A stretch of 64,000 bases of DNA from Pilimelia anulata (GTDB taxonomy: Bacteria; Actinomycetota; Actinomycetes; Mycobacteriales; Micromonosporaceae), in the NCBI RefSeq assembly GCF_014647895.1, contig NZ_BMQB01000002.1, forward strand, positions 601,079 to 665,078, read 5' to 3'. Below are positions 1 to 10,375 of this stretch, piece after piece (position 1 is the stretch's first letter; each line of letters opens with the position of its first letter). The translations under genes were made by a program, and so were the position numbers. The notes below the pieces were generated by a model. The model did not search any database. It was not told the DNA's origin and saw only the letters and a program-made list of their open reading frames with translations.

Positions 1-1881
1 GTGGAGCCGACACGCCGCCGCGGCGCGCCGGCCACCCCGCCGCCGCTGCCCGGCGGCGTCCACCGCGACCTCGACCCCCGCGACGCCGATCCGCGCGGCG
101 CCGACCCCCGCGGCGGGATTCCACACCGGCAGCGCCCGGCGGGCGGCCCGGCCGAGCCCGCCGGCCCGGTGGGCTCGCGTGGAGCCCTCGAAGCGCGCGG
201 CGCCACCGGCCACCGCGACGTCGCGGGCCCCCGCGACGCGCTCGACCGCCGCGACGCGCTGGACCGCCGCGACGCCCCCGGCCCCCGTGATGCGCTGGAC
301 CGTCGCGACGCCCCGGGCCCCCGGGACGCGTTGGACCGCCGCGACGCCCCGGGCCGGCGCGGTGCCGATGCCCTCGACCCCGGCACCCGCGACGCCGGCG
401 CTCTCGACCGGCCGGACGGCCGGGCGGCGGCCGGACCGCGGCGCGCCGGGCCGCAGGAGCAGCCCCCGCCGCCGGTGAGCCCCGGCCGGACGACCCCCGC
501 GGCCGCGCCGCACCCCGGCCGCCCCGGCCCGCCCCCGCCGGTCCCGAGCGGGTCCGGCCCGCGGGCCGGCCGCCCGGCCCCGGCGCCCGCCGAACCCGCG
601 GAGCCCGGCCACCGCGGCGCCCTGCCGCACCGCCCCCACGGCACGGCACCCGGTGCCGCTGCCGGCATCGCCGCCGGCGCGGCCGCGGCCGGAGCGGCCG
701 CCGTCCGCCCGGCCCCGCCCGGCGGCGCGCCGCCGCCGGCGGGCCGGCCCGCGCTCGACCGCCCGCCGGTCGACCCGGCCGACCGCGCCGCATCGCCGGC
801 CCGCCCGGCGCTGCCCGCGCCCCCCGGCAGGCCCGGCGCCACGCCGCCGAGCCTGACCGCCGGCCGCGCCGCGGCCGCCGCGCCGGCGCCCCCGGTGCCG
901 CCGCCGGCACCGGCGTTCGACCGCCCGGCCGCACCGGACCGCCCGGCCCTGCCGGGCCGCCCCGCCCCGGACCGCGCCGACCACCCCGCCCCGCCCGCGG
1001 GCCGGGCCGCCCCGCCGCTCGACCGGGCGGCGCCGTCCCCGGACCGGACCGGGCCGCTGCCCCCGGACCGAACCGGCGCCCTGCCGCCGGACCGGACCGG
1101 GGCGTTCGACCGGCCCGGCGCGACCGCCTTCGACCGGCCCGCGGCGTACGGCACGGCGGCCGACGACCGGCCCGCGGCGTACGGCGCGGCGGCCGACGAC
1201 CGGCCCGGCGCGGCGGCGGACAGCCCGCCCGGCGCCGTACCGCAGCGCGGGGCCGGGCGCGGCCCCGCGCTGCGCGGCGCCCCCGCCGAGATCCGCCGGC
1301 AGCTCCGCGAGCGCAAGCGGCTCCGGCTGGCCACCCTCGTCGTGGGGTGCGTGGTGATCCTCGGCGCCGTACCGCTGTTCTTCGGCGTCCGGGCCAGCCT
1401 CCGCGACCCGGTGTTCGTCGCCCTGGACGGCATGGAGATCCCCGGCTGGGCCGGGCAGGCGGCCCGGGACGAGACCAGCGGCAGCGCGTGGTGCATCGAC
1501 GAGTGCCGGTTCCGCGAGCGGCGGCTGTCCGCCGAGCGGGCGCCGGGCGAGACGAACAGCGCGTACGCCGCCGGCCTCGGCGCCGCGGGCTGGCAGCCCT
1601 GGCGGATCGAGCCCTGCCCGGGCCAGCCGCTGCGCCCGGACGAGTTCTACACCTGCTGGCGGCGCGACGAGTACACGCTGGACCTGTGGGTGCGCAAGCC
1701 CGCGTGCGAGCCGGCCGGCGCCGACGGGTGCGCCGGGGCGGCGGTGACGATCAAGGTCCGGAACGCCATCGCGGACGAGCGGCTGAACCCGACCCGGGTC
1801 GGCACCGACCCGAGCGAGACCGGCGAGGACCCCGACCCGGTGTTCACCGACCCGCCACCATCGACACCACCGGCATCGTGA
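1..1881 (+). CDS. Repeat-rich, Pro/Ala/Arg-rich single-pass membrane protein (possibly 5'-truncated)
   Basis: The reading frame is open from the first base, where a GTG stands, so the true start may lie upstream of the window. Residues 1-430 are low complexity and rich in Pro, Ala, Arg, Asp and Gly. They contain tandem 12-residue units of the type DALDRRDAPGPR (about residues 78-115), then DRTG repeats and two PAAYG-AADDR units. A basic stretch is followed by one hydrophobic segment (about 443-462), then an external domain of about 160 residues with six cysteines (WCIDEC, PCPG, TCWR, ACEP, GCAG) and an acidic, proline-rich tail. I do not recognise a family. The likely arrangement is a long disordered cytoplasmic arm, one membrane helix and a small disulfide-stabilised external domain. 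It lies just upstream of the DUF948 gene. Confidence 0.7.
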   Translation: MEPTRRRGAPATPPPLPGGVHRDLDPRDADPRGADPRGGIPHRQRPAGGPAEPAGPVGSRGALEARGATGHRDVAGPRDALDRRDALDRRDAPGPRDALDRRDAPGPRDALDRRDAPGRRGADALDPGTRDAGALDRPDGRAAAGPRRAGPQEQPPPPVSPGRTTPAAAPHPGRPGPPPPVPSGSGPRAGRPAPAPAEPAEPGHRGALPHRPHGTAPGAAAGIAAGAAAAGAAAVRPAPPGGAPPPAGRPALDRPPVDPADRAASPARPALPAPPGRPGATPPSLTAGRAAAAAPAPPVPPPAPAFDRPAAPDRPALPGRPAPDRADHPAPPAGRAAPPLDRAAPSPDRTGPLPPDRTGALPPDRTGAFDRPGATAFDRPAAYGTAADDRPAAYGAAADDRPGAAADSPPGAVPQRGAGRGPALRGAPAEIRRQLRERKRLRLATLVVGCVVILGAVPLFFGVRASLRDPVFVALDGMEIPGWAGQAARDETSGSAWCIDECRFRERRLSAERAPGETNSAYAAGLGAAGWQPWRIEPCPGQPLRPDEFYTCWRRDEYTLDLWVRKPACEPAGADGCAGAAVTIKVRNAIADERLNPTRVGTDPSETGEDPDPVFTDPPPSTPPAS

Positions 1882-1980
1882 TGCACGCGGCCGCGGCCGG
1901 GCCGGTAAGGTCAGCCGGGTCGGCGCGGATGTGGAGCGCGGGCGCGTACGCGCCCGCGCCGCGGTGAGGAGGCGGAGCCC

Positions 1981-2436
1981 GTGGTTGCTGGGGACGTGGC
2001 GGGGCTGGTCGCGGCCGGTGCCTTCCTGATGCTGGTGCTCGTGCTCGCGGTACCGATCCTGCGGCTGGGGCGGACGATCGACGCCGCCACCCGGGCGATC
2101 ACCGACCTGAACGCCCGGACGGGCCCGCTGCTGGGCAACGTCACCGCGAGCGTCGAGGGGGTGAACACCGCGCTGGGCCAGGTCCAGGTCACCCTCGACG
2201 GGGTGAACGCGCAGCTCGCCAAGGTCGACACGATCACCGGGCACGTGCAGACCGTCAGCGCCAACGTCGCCAACCTGGCCACGATCGTGACGACCGCCGC
2301 GGCGAACCCGCTGGTCAAGGTGGCCTCGTTCGGGTACGGGCTGCGCAAGGCGACGGCCGCGCGCCGGCACGCGGAGACCGAGCGCGAGGTGCGCGCCACC
2401 ATCAAGGACCGGCTGCGCGGTCGGCGCTCGGGCTGA
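1981..2436 (+). CDS. DUF948-family membrane-anchored coiled-coil protein
   Basis: This is a 151-residue protein with one N-terminal membrane helix (about residues 8-28) and a polar helical region (about 35-110) rich in Val, Thr, Asn and Leu heptads, ending in a basic tail. This is the layout of DUF948 proteins, which sit just ahead of alaS in many actinobacteria. Function is unknown. The GTG start at 1981 follows a clear ribosome binding site (gaggaggcgg, 1966-1975). It probably forms an operon with the small membrane protein and alaS downstream. The family call rests on architecture and position. Confidence 0.8.
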   Translation: MVAGDVAGLVAAGAFLMLVLVLAVPILRLGRTIDAATRAITDLNARTGPLLGNVTASVEGVNTALGQVQVTLDGVNAQLAKVDTITGHVQTVSANVANLATIVTTAAANPLVKVASFGYGLRKATAARRHAETEREVRATIKDRLRGRRSG

Positions 2437-2462
2437 GCCCCGCGCCGGGACGGGAGTGAGCG

Positions 2463-2741
2463 ATGAAGCGGATGCTGTGGCTCGGGATCGGCCTGGCGGT
2501 CGGCGCGCTGGTGGTGCGCGCGGCGACGAAGCGGGCGCGGGCGTTCACCCCGCAGGGGATCGCCGGCGCCGTGACGGGGTCGGCGGAAAACGCGTTGGGG
2601 GCGGTGCGTAGCTTCGTGGACGATGTCCGGGCGGGCATGGCCGAGCGCCAGGACGAGATCCACGCCGCCATCGCCGCGGGCATCGTCCTGCCGGCCGACC
2701 CGGTGGACGACGACGAGCCGTACGAGGAAGGTCAGCGATGA
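2463..2741 (+). CDS. Small membrane protein, DUF6167-like
   Basis: This 92-residue protein begins [20 protein letters not shown], a single membrane anchor, and continues as a short amphipathic helix with an acidic C-terminus. Its position between the DUF948 gene and alaS matches the DUF6167 family of actinobacteria. No biochemical role is known. The stop codon overlaps the alaS start (ATGA, 2738-2741), so the two genes are probably translationally coupled. Confidence 0.75.
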   Translation: MKRMLWLGIGLAVGALVVRAATKRARAFTPQGIAGAVTGSAENALGAVRSFVDDVRAGMAERQDEIHAAIAAGIVLPADPVDDDEPYEEGQR

Positions 2742-5422
2742 GGACAGCGGAGATCAAGCGCCGGTTCCTGGCGCACTTCGAGGCCAACGGGCACACGGTC
2801 GTGCCCAGCGCCCCGCTGCCCGCCATCGAGGACCCGAACCTGCTGTTCATCAACGCCGGCATGGTCCAGTTCGTGCCGTACTTCCTCGGCCAGCAGGCGC
2901 CGCCCTGGCCGCGGGCGGCGAGCGTGCAGAAGTGCATCCGGACGCCGGACATCGACGAGGTCGGCAAGACGTCCCGGCACGGCACGTTCTTCCAGATGAA
3001 CGGCAACTTCTCGTTCGGCGACTACTTCAAGGATCGGGCGATCCCGCTGGCCTGGGAGCTGTCCACGAAGTCGGTCGACGACGGCGGCTTCGGGCTGGAC
3101 CCCGACCGCATCTGGGCGACGGTGTACCTGGACGACGACGAGGCCGCCGACATCTGGCGCCGCACCGGCCTCCCGGCCGACCGGATCGTGCGCCGCGGCA
3201 AGAAGGACAACTACTGGCACATGGGCATCCCCGGCCCGGCCGGCCCGTGCTCGGAGCTGTACTACGACCGCGGCCCCGCGTACGGCCCGGACGGCGGCCC
3301 GGAGGTGGACGAGGACCGGTTCCTGGAGTACTGGAACCTGGTCTTCATGCAGGTCGAGATCGCCAACGTCACCGCGAAGGAGACGTTCGACATCCTCGGC
3401 GACCTGCCGGCGAAGAACATCGACACCGGCATGGGCCTGGAGCGGATGGCGTCGCTGCTGCAGGGCGTCGACAACATGTACGAGATCGACGAGGTCCGGC
3501 CGGTGCTGGCCCGGGCCGCCGAGCTGACCGGTAGGGCGTACGGCGTCCGGTCGGGGCAGGCGGCGACCGCGTCGCACCCGGACGACGTCCGGCTGCGGGT
3601 GATCGCCGACCACGTCCGCACCTCGCTGATGCTGATCGGCGATGGGGTGACGCCGAGCAACGAGGGCCGCGGCTACGTGCTGCGCCGGATCATGCGCCGG
3701 GCGATCCGCTCGATGCGCCTGCTCGGCTGGCAGGACCGGGCGCTGCCCGAGCTGCTGCCGGTCGCGCTGGACTGCATGGCGCCGTCGTACCCGGAGCTGC
3801 GCACCGACTTCGACCGGATCAGCAGCTACGCGTACGCCGAGGAGGACGCGTTCCTGGCCACGCTGCGCCAGGGCACGACGATCCTGGACACCGCGCTCGC
3901 CGAGACGAAGGCCGCGGGCGGCACGGCGCTGGCCGGCGACAAGGCGTTCCAGTTGCACGACACGTACGGCTTCCCGATCGACCTGACCCTGGAGATCGCG
4001 GCCGAGCAGGGCCTCGCGGTGGACGCCGACGGCTTCCGCGCGCTGATGGCCGACCAGCGGGCCCGGGCCAAGGCGGACGCGAAGGCGCGCAAGACCGGGC
4101 ACGCCGACCTGTCGGCGTACCGGGCGGCGCTGGACGCGCACGGCCCGACCGACTGGGTGGCGTACACCGAGTCGGCGACCGAGTCGCGGGTGCTGGCGCT
4201 GTGGGGCGAGGCCGGCCCGGTGCCGGCCGCGGCGCCGGGCGAGATCGTCTCGGTGGCGCTGGACCGCACCCCGTTCTACGCCGAGTCCGGCGGCCAGGAC
4301 TCCGACGCCGGCGAGCTGGTGGGCGGCAGCGTCCGGGCGGAGGTGCTGGACGTGCAGCGGCCGATCAAGGGCCTGGTCGTGCACCGGGTCCGGGTGCTCG
4401 ACGGCACCCTGGCGGTCGACGACCGGGTGACCGCGACGGTCGACCCGGAGTGGCGGCTGGGCGCCCGGCAGGCGCACTCCGGCACGCACGTCGTGCACGC
4501 CGCGCTGCGGCACGTGCTCGGCCCGGCGGCGCTCCAGTCCGGCTCGTACAACCGGCCGGGCTACCTGCGGCTGGACTTCTCCTGGCGCGGCGCGCTGTCG
4601 GACGCCACCCGGTCCGAAGTGGAGGAGGCGGCCAACGCGGCCGTCCGCCGGGACCTGCCGGTGGCGGTCAAGTACATGTCGCTGCCGCAGGCCCGCGAGC
4701 TGGGCGCGCTGGCGCTGTTCGGCGAGACGTACGACGAGACGGTCCGGGTGGTCGAGATCGGCGGGGAGTGGTCCCGCGAGCTGTGCGGCGGCACGCACGT
4801 CGAGCACGCCGCCCAGATCGGGCCGATGGCGGTCACCGGCGAGTCGTCGGTCGGCGCCGGGCAGCGCCGGGTCGAGGCGGTCGTGGGCATCGAGGCGTAC
4901 CGGTACCTGGCCCGCGAGCGCGACCTGGTCGCCCGCATCGCCGAGCAGCTCCGCGCCCCGCGCGAGGAGCTGCCGGACCGGATCGCCGGCCTGGTGGCCC
5001 GGATGAAGCAGGTGGAGAAGGAGCTGGCCGACCTGCGCGGCAAGCAGCTCCTGGGCGGGGTGGCCGAGCTGGCCGCCGGCGCGCGCGACGTCGACGGGGT
5101 GGCGTTCGTGGGTACCGAGGCGCCCGAGGGCACCGGCGGCAACGACGTGCGCACGCTGGCGCAGGAGGTCCGCGGGCGGTTCGCCGCGGACCGGCCCGGC
5201 GTGGTCGCGGTGGTCGCCCGGGCGGGGGACAAGGCGTCGCTGGTGGTCGCCGCGAACGCGGCGGCGAAGGGCCGCGGGGTGTCGGCCGCCGAGCTGGTGA
5301 AGGCGGCCCTGTCCGGCCGCGGCGGCGGCAGCGCCGAGCTGGCGCAGGGCGGCGGCGTGCCCGCCGGCGAGGCGCCCGCGCTGCTCACGGCGGTGGAGAA
5401 GGCCCTCGCGGGGGTTCGCTGA
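2738..5422 (+). CDS. alaS: Alanyl-tRNA synthetase
   Basis: Alanyl-tRNA synthetase charges tRNA-Ala and edits mischarged Ser and Gly. The 894 residues match the usual full length. The N-terminal class II catalytic domain opens [20 protein letters not shown] and contains the motif 2 region ([19 protein letters not shown]). The editing domain carries the zinc-site residues H580 and H584 (HSGTH) and C683 and H687 (CGGTH). A C-terminal DHHA1-type, glycine-rich C-Ala domain ends the protein. The ATG start overlaps the previous stop. ruvX follows 4 bases after the stop, so the genes are co-transcribed. Confidence 0.97.
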   Translation: MRTAEIKRRFLAHFEANGHTVVPSAPLPAIEDPNLLFINAGMVQFVPYFLGQQAPPWPRAASVQKCIRTPDIDEVGKTSRHGTFFQMNGNFSFGDYFKDRAIPLAWELSTKSVDDGGFGLDPDRIWATVYLDDDEAADIWRRTGLPADRIVRRGKKDNYWHMGIPGPAGPCSELYYDRGPAYGPDGGPEVDEDRFLEYWNLVFMQVEIANVTAKETFDILGDLPAKNIDTGMGLERMASLLQGVDNMYEIDEVRPVLARAAELTGRAYGVRSGQAATASHPDDVRLRVIADHVRTSLMLIGDGVTPSNEGRGYVLRRIMRRAIRSMRLLGWQDRALPELLPVALDCMAPSYPELRTDFDRISSYAYAEEDAFLATLRQGTTILDTALAETKAAGGTALAGDKAFQLHDTYGFPIDLTLEIAAEQGLAVDADGFRALMADQRARAKADAKARKTGHADLSAYRAALDAHGPTDWVAYTESATESRVLALWGEAGPVPAAAPGEIVSVALDRTPFYAESGGQDSDAGELVGGSVRAEVLDVQRPIKGLVVHRVRVLDGTLAVDDRVTATVDPEWRLGARQAHSGTHVVHAALRHVLGPAALQSGSYNRPGYLRLDFSWRGALSDATRSEVEEAANAAVRRDLPVAVKYMSLPQARELGALALFGETYDETVRVVEIGGEWSRELCGGTHVEHAAQIGPMAVTGESSVGAGQRRVEAVVGIEAYRYLARERDLVARIAEQLRAPREELPDRIAGLVARMKQVEKELADLRGKQLLGGVAELAAGARDVDGVAFVGTEAPEGTGGNDVRTLAQEVRGRFAADRPGVVAVVARAGDKASLVVAANAAAKGRGVSAAELVKAALSGRGGGSAELAQGGGVPAGEAPALLTAVEKALAGVR

Positions 5423-5426
5423 CCCC

Positions 5427-5888
5427 GTGTCCGCTTTCGTCCGAGGGGTCCGGCTCGGCGTCGATGTCGGCCGGGCCCGGGTCGGGGTCGCCGCCTGCGA
5501 CCCGGACGGCATCCTCGCCTCGCCCGTGGCCACGCTCGCCCGGGACCGGGCGGACGAGCCCGACCGCGCCCCGTCAGATATGGTGGAAATAGGGCGTTTA
5601 GCCGCCGAGTACGGGGCAATTGCCGTCGTCGTGGGGCTCCCGGTGACCCTGGCCGGCACCCACGGGCAGGCGGCCGACGAGGTCGGCGCGTACGCTCGTC
5701 GCCTGGCCACGCTGCTCGCGCCCATCGAGGTCCACCTGTCCGACGAGAGGATGTCAACGGTCGTCGCGACTCGTAGGCTGGCCGAACGCGGCGTGCGCGG
5801 CAAGCGCCGGCGCGCGGTCGTCGACCAGGCGGCCGCGGTGGAGATCCTGCAGGGCTGGCTCGATTCCCAGCGGAGGCGGACACGATGA
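5427..5888 (+). CDS. ruvX: Putative pre-16S rRNA nuclease / Holliday junction resolvase-like protein RuvX (YqgF)
   Basis: YqgF/RuvX proteins have an RNase H-like fold and are implicated in maturing the 5' end of 16S rRNA. This 153-residue protein shows the family's conserved blocks: LGVDVGRARVGVA near the N-terminus (first catalytic Asp), VVVGLPVTLAG, DERMSTV and VVDQAAAVEILQGWL. The GTG start at 5427 lies just after alaS and the stop overlaps the mltG ATG (5885). A short AT-richer patch near 5575-5625 contains a rare TTA leucine codon (5598-5600). Confidence 0.93.
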   Translation: MSAFVRGVRLGVDVGRARVGVAACDPDGILASPVATLARDRADEPDRAPSDMVEIGRLAAEYGAIAVVVGLPVTLAGTHGQAADEVGAYARRLATLLAPIEVHLSDERMSTVVATRRLAERGVRGKRRRAVVDQAAAVEILQGWLDSQRRRTR

Positions 5889-7066
5889 TCGACGAGCTCG
5901 GACTGGCGTACGAGGAGGGGGAGCGCGGCCGGCACCGGCGGGTACCCCCGCCGAAGCGCCGCCGCGGGCGCAGCGCGATCGCGGCCGTCCTCGCCGTCCT
6001 GCTGCTCGGCGCCCTCGGCGGCGCCGCGTACTGGGGCATCGGCCGGGCCATGGACTTCTTCGCCGCCCCCGACTACACCGGCGGCGGCACCGACGAGGTC
6101 GTCGTCGAGGTGCAGCAGGGGCAGACCCTGCGGGAGATCGGCGGCACGCTGCAGAAGGCCGGCGTGGTCAAGAGCGACAAGGCGTTCATCGACGCCGCCG
6201 AGGACAACGCCCGCAGCGAGAACATCCAGCCCGGCTTCTACAAGCTGCGCAAGGAGATGCGCGCCCGCGACGCCGTCTCGCTGCTGGTCAACCTCGTCAA
6301 CCGGATCGTCAAGGGCGTGACGATCCGCGAGGGCCTCTCGGTCATCCAGACGTACAAGCTGCTCGCCGAGAAGACCGGCATCGCCCTCCGTGAGTTCCAG
6401 GCCGCCGGGAAGGACCCGGCGAAGCTCGGCGTCCCCGACTTCTGGTTCAAGCGCACCGACGGCAAGAAGGCCGCCGCCAAGCCCTCGCTGGAGGGATTCC
6501 TCTACCCGCAGACCTACGAGTTCCCGCCGAACGCGGGCGCCGCCGATATCCTCAAGGCGATGGTGCAGCAATTCCTCACCGCGGCCGAGGAGGTCGGTTT
6601 CGTGCCGACGGTGGAGAAGGAGCGGGGCGGGATCAGCCCGTACGAGGCGCTGATCGTGGCCTCGCTCGCCCAGGTCGAGGCCGGCGTGCCGGGCGACCTG
6701 GGGAAGGTCGCCCGGGTGGCCTACAACCGGGCGTACGGCGGGGACTTCCCCTGTGGGTGCCTGGAGATGGACGTGACCGTCAACTACTGGCTAGAGGTCA
6801 ACGGCAAGCCGACGAAGGCGTCGAAGGACATGACGGCCGCCGAGCTGGACGACCCGCGCAACCCGTACAACCGGAAGATCGCCGGGCTGCCGCCCACGCC
6901 GATCGACAACCCGGGCGAGGCGGCGCTGCGCGCGGCCATGGACCCGCCCGCGGGCAACTGGCTGTACTTCGTCGCGATCGACAAGAAGGGCAACTCGGCG
7001 TTCGCCACGACGCTCGCCGAGCACGAGCGCAACCAGGCCACCGCGCGCCGGAACGGCGTCCTGTGA
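5885..7066 (+). CDS. mltG: Endolytic murein transglycosylase MltG (YceG family)
   Basis: MltG cleaves nascent glycan strands and is thought to terminate peptidoglycan polymerisation. The 393-residue protein has a basic cytoplasmic tail with a RRRGR stretch, one membrane helix (about residues 32-52), a LysM-like segment (about 70-110) and the YceG catalytic domain. The likely catalytic glutamate is E265 in ASLAQVEAG. Downstream motifs such as PYNRKIAGLPPTPIDNPG are typical of the family. The ATG start overlaps the ruvX stop, and the stop overlaps the aroE GTG. Confidence 0.95.
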   Translation: MIDELGLAYEEGERGRHRRVPPPKRRRGRSAIAAVLAVLLLGALGGAAYWGIGRAMDFFAAPDYTGGGTDEVVVEVQQGQTLREIGGTLQKAGVVKSDKAFIDAAEDNARSENIQPGFYKLRKEMRARDAVSLLVNLVNRIVKGVTIREGLSVIQTYKLLAEKTGIALREFQAAGKDPAKLGVPDFWFKRTDGKKAAAKPSLEGFLYPQTYEFPPNAGAADILKAMVQQFLTAAEEVGFVPTVEKERGGISPYEALIVASLAQVEAGVPGDLGKVARVAYNRAYGGDFPCGCLEMDVTVNYWLEVNGKPTKASKDMTAAELDDPRNPYNRKIAGLPPTPIDNPGEAALRAAMDPPAGNWLYFVAIDKKGNSAFATTLAEHERNQATARRNGVL

Positions 7067-7920
7067 GCGGGCGCCGGGCCGCGGTCGTCGGCCACCCCAT
7101 CGCGCACTCGCTGTCGCCGGTGCTGCACAACGCCGGGTACGCGGCCGCCGGCCTCGCCGAGTGGACGTACGACGCGCTGGACCTCGAGCCCGGCGGCGCG
7201 CTCGCCCAGCTCCTGCACGACGAGGACCCGCGCTGGGCCGGCATCTCGGTCACGATGCCGCTCAAGGGCGAGGCGCTGTCGGCGGCCTCGGGCGCGTCGT
7301 CCACCGCCCGGCTGGTCGGCGCGGCGAACACGCTCATCCGCCGGCCGACCGGCTGGTACGCCGACAACACCGACGTCACCGGCATGGGCGGCGTGCTCCA
7401 GGCGGTCAAGGCGCCGGTCGGCGGCGCCGCCACCGTGCTCGGCGCGGGCGGGACCGCCCGGGCCGTGCTGGCCGCGCTGGGCCGGTACGGGGTCAAGTCC
7501 GCCGTCGTCGTCGCCCGCCGGGCCGGCGCGGTGGCCGCGCTGCACCCGATCGCCCGCGCGGTCGGCCTGCGGCTGCGGCACGGGCCGTGGGACAGGGCCG
7601 CCGAGCACCTGGGCGCGGACGTCGTCGTCTCGGCGCTGCCGCCGGGCGTCGCCGACGACCTGGCCGGCGCGGCGCAGTGGGCCCCCGACGGGGTGTACGT
7701 CGACGTGCTGTACGACCCGTGGCCGACGCCGCTGGCCACGGCCGCCGCGGCGGCCGGCGTGCGGGTGGCGTCCGGGCTGGACCTCCTGCTGGCCCAGTCC
7801 TTCGACCAGTTCACCCACTTCACCGGCGAGCCGGCGCCGCAGGCGGCCATGCGCGCCGCCCTGCTCGACGCCCGCCCCGACTGGGTCCCGGCCGATCACG
7901 GGAGCGCCGGCCCGGCGTGA
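7063..7920 (+). CDS. aroE: Shikimate dehydrogenase
   Basis: This enzyme reduces 3-dehydroshikimate to shikimate with NADPH. The 285-residue protein shows the shikimate-binding SLSPV motif (16-20), the catalytic lysine K68 in SVTMPLKG, the ANT motif, D104 in DNTD, and the NADP-binding GAGGTA loop at 127-132. The C-terminal LLLAQSFDQF carries the conserved glutamine. The GTG start at 7063 overlaps the mltG stop and is the only start giving a normal N-terminus; the same frame is open further upstream but that part lies inside mltG. aroC follows after a 29-base gap. Confidence 0.95.
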   Translation: MSGRRAAVVGHPIAHSLSPVLHNAGYAAAGLAEWTYDALDLEPGGALAQLLHDEDPRWAGISVTMPLKGEALSAASGASSTARLVGAANTLIRRPTGWYADNTDVTGMGGVLQAVKAPVGGAATVLGAGGTARAVLAALGRYGVKSAVVVARRAGAVAALHPIARAVGLRLRHGPWDRAAEHLGADVVVSALPPGVADDLAGAAQWAPDGVYVDVLYDPWPTPLATAAAAAGVRVASGLDLLLAQSFDQFTHFTGEPAPQAAMRAALLDARPDWVPADHGSAGPA

Positions 7921-7949
7921 CACACTGACCGCCGAAAGGTGGTGGCAGG

Positions 7950-9125
7950 GTGCGCTGGATGACCGCGGGCGAATCGCACGGTCCGGCGCTGGTCGCGATC
8001 CTGGACGGGGTCCCGGCCGGCGTGGAGATCACGAGTGACGAGGTGGCCGACGAGCTGGCCAGGCGCCGGCTCGGCTACGGCCGGGGCGCGCGGATGGCGT
8101 TCGAGCGCGACGCCGTCGAGATGGTCGGCGGCGTCCGGCACGGCGTCACGCTCGGCAGCCCGGTGGCGATCCGGGTCGGCAACTCCGAGTGGCCCAAGTG
8201 GGAGACCGTCATGGCGGCCGACCCGGTGGACGCCGAGCTGCTGGCCGGGCAGGCCCGCAACGCCCCGCTGACCCGCCCCCGGCCCGGCCACGCCGACCTG
8301 GCCGGCATGCAGAAGTACGGCCACACCGACGCCCGGCCGATCCTGGAACGGGCCAGCGCCCGGGAGACCGCCGCCCGGGTCGCCGTCGGCACCGTCGCCC
8401 GGGCGCTGCTGCGCCAGGCGCTCGGCGTGGAGATCGTCTCGCACGTCGTCGAGCTGGGCGCGGTCGCCGCGCCGCCCGGCGCCGCGCCGACCCCCGCCGA
8501 CCGCGAGCGGGTCGACGCCGACCCGCTGCGCTGTGTCGACCCCGCCGCCAGCGCGGCGATGGTCGCCGAGGTCGACGCGGCCAAGGCCGACTCCGACACC
8601 CTCGGCGGCGTGGTCGAGGTGCTGGCGTACGGGCTGCCGCCGGGCCTGGGCAGCCACGTCCAGTGGGATCGCAAGCTGGACGCCCGACTGGCGCTGGCGC
8701 TGATGTCCATCCAGGCGATCAAGGGTGTGGAGATCGGCGACGCGTTCACCCAGGCCCGCTCCCGCGGCTCGGTCGCGCACGACGAGATGGAGCCCGGCCC
8801 CGACGGCGTCCGCCGGCGCACCGACCGGGCCGGCGGCCTGGAGGGCGGGATCACCACCGGCCAGCGGCTGCGGGTCCGGGCGGCGATGAAGCCGATCTCG
8901 TCGCTGACCCGCGCGCTGGACACCGTGGACATCGTCACCGGCGAGCCGGCCACCGCGATCAACCAGCGCTCGGACGTCTGCGCCGTGCCGGCCGCGGCGA
9001 TCGTCGCCGAGTCGATGGTGGCGCTGGTACTCGCCGACGCCGCGACGGAGAAGTTCGGCGGCGACTCGGTGGCCGAGATCGCCCGCAACCTGGCCGCGTA
9101 CCGCGCGCACCTGGTGTGCGCGTGA
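7950..9125 (+). CDS. aroC: Chorismate synthase
   Basis: Chorismate synthase makes chorismate from EPSP using reduced FMN. The 391-residue protein carries the family signatures: GESHG at residues 7-11, [32 protein letters not shown], and [10 protein letters not shown] further on. The GTG start at 7950 follows a purine-rich ribosome binding site (aaaggtggtggcagg). The stop overlaps the aroK start (GTGA at 9122-9125). EPSP synthase (aroA) is not in this window. Confidence 0.97.
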   Translation: MRWMTAGESHGPALVAILDGVPAGVEITSDEVADELARRRLGYGRGARMAFERDAVEMVGGVRHGVTLGSPVAIRVGNSEWPKWETVMAADPVDAELLAGQARNAPLTRPRPGHADLAGMQKYGHTDARPILERASARETAARVAVGTVARALLRQALGVEIVSHVVELGAVAAPPGAAPTPADRERVDADPLRCVDPAASAAMVAEVDAAKADSDTLGGVVEVLAYGLPPGLGSHVQWDRKLDARLALALMSIQAIKGVEIGDAFTQARSRGSVAHDEMEPGPDGVRRRTDRAGGLEGGITTGQRLRVRAAMKPISSLTRALDTVDIVTGEPATAINQRSDVCAVPAAAIVAESMVALVLADAATEKFGGDSVAEIARNLAAYRAHLVCA

Positions 9126-9628
9126 GCGGACCGGTCTGCGTGCTGGTCGGCCCGCCCGGCGCCGGCAAGACCACCGTCGGGACGGCGCTGGCCGGGGCGC
9201 TGGGCGTGCCGTTCCGGGACACCGACGCCGACATCGAGGCCGCCGAGGGCCGGCCGATCCCGGAGATCTTCGTCGACGCCGGCGAGGCGTACTTCCGGGC
9301 CGCCGAGCGCACCGCGGTGGCGGCGGCGCTGGCCGACTTCGCCGGGGTGCTGGCGCTGGGCGGCGGCGCGGTGCTCGACCCCGGTACCCGGGCGGCGCTG
9401 GCCGGGCACCCGGTGGTGTACCTGACGGTGGAGCTGCCGGACGCGCTCGGCCGGATCGGCCTGGGCTCGGGGCGGCCGCTGCTGACGGTCAACCCGCGGG
9501 CCACGCTGCGGCACCTGCTGGACCAGCGGCGGCCGCTGTACGCCGGGGTGGCCGCGCACACGGTGGCCACCGACGGGCGCACGCCGGAGGAGATCGTCGC
9601 GGACGTCCGGGCGGCCCTCGGCCGCTGA
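9122..9628 (+). CDS. aroK: Shikimate kinase
   Basis: Shikimate kinase phosphorylates the 3-OH of shikimate. The 168-residue protein has the P-loop GPPGAGKTT at 10-18, the DTDADIE substrate and Mg site, YFRAAE (shikimate-binding Arg), ALGGGAV (Walker B-like glycine motif), a lid containing GSGRPLL, and RRPLYAG. The GTG start overlaps the aroC stop, consistent with coupling. In related genomes aroB usually follows directly; here about 5.8 kb of unrelated genes separate aroK from aroB. Confidence 0.95.
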   Translation: MSGPVCVLVGPPGAGKTTVGTALAGALGVPFRDTDADIEAAEGRPIPEIFVDAGEAYFRAAERTAVAAALADFAGVLALGGGAVLDPGTRAALAGHPVVYLTVELPDALGRIGLGSGRPLLTVNPRATLRHLLDQRRPLYAGVAAHTVATDGRTPEEIVADVRAALGR

Positions 9629-9727
9629 CCGACCGGCGCCCGGAATCCTCGCTCCTGGGAGCCATTCGGACCGGTGCTCGGTTCCCGTACCGCAGCCGGC
9701 GCCGCCCGCGGCCGGTAGCCTCCGGGT

Positions 9728-10240
9728 ATGGCGGGGGAGGGCCGGCCCGACGCCGGCACGCGTCGCGCCTGGCGGTCGTGGTTCTGGAACATCGTGGGTA
9801 TGCTGCCCTTCGCGCTCATGGGGTGGATCGTCACGACGGTGGCCGTCGACCACGCGCGCGAGGGGAACGCGTTCGTCGCCGTGCTGTTCGGTGCGGGGGC
9901 GGTCTGGCTGGTGGGCGGCGCGGTGCGGATGCCGCTGCTCGGCGTGGCGGCCCGGTCGGACCGGGTGATCGTCCGGAACCTCGGCCGCACCATCGTGATC
10001 CCGTGGGCCGAGGTGGTCGACATCGTGGATCACACGCCCGTGCCCGGGCCGGCCGCCGCCGCGGGCGCGATCGGTCCGGCGATCGTCCGACGCCAACCCG
10101 GCCGGCCCGACCGGGTGGTCTCGCTGCACTGCCTCGGCTCGTACGGGGTGGGTCGCGGGCCGACCCCCGGCGAGCGTGCGGCGGCGGGGCTGCGCGAGTG
10201 CCTCGTCCGGTGGCGCGCGGACCATCGGGCGGACGGCTGA
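9728..10240 (+). CDS. Two-helix membrane protein with bacterial PH-like domain
   Basis: This 170-residue protein has two predicted membrane helices (about residues 20-40 and 50-68), then a domain with the pattern of small actinobacterial PH-domain proteins (RSDRVIVRNLGRTIVIPWAEV), where a beta strand leads into a conserved PWxEV turn. Function is unknown. Transcription appears to start at or near the initiator: a -10-like TAGCCT (9716-9721) lies six bases before the ATG and no Shine-Dalgarno is present. The protein after hisG (46300-46767) has the same layout. Confidence 0.72.
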   Translation: MAGEGRPDAGTRRAWRSWFWNIVGMLPFALMGWIVTTVAVDHAREGNAFVAVLFGAGAVWLVGGAVRMPLLGVAARSDRVIVRNLGRTIVIPWAEVVDIVDHTPVPGPAAAAGAIGPAIVRRQPGRPDRVVSLHCLGSYGVGRGPTPGERAAAGLRECLVRWRADHRADG

Positions 10241-10375
10241 GACCGTTCACACCTGCGCGAAAATGAAGGAAAATCGCGTTCACTTGTCGAGGTATTCCCA
10301 TCCCTCGATCGAGAGCTAGCGTTTACCGGTTCCCGCGGCGCGCCCCGCCGCGGGCCGCCGGAGAGGACCTTCCCC

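Noticed and set aside
2732..6571. Very long minus-strand frame (1279 codons) opposite alaS, ruvX and mltG
   Set aside because: It is a GC-bias shadow: it mirrors three well-identified genes, has no recognisable motifs and no ribosome binding site.
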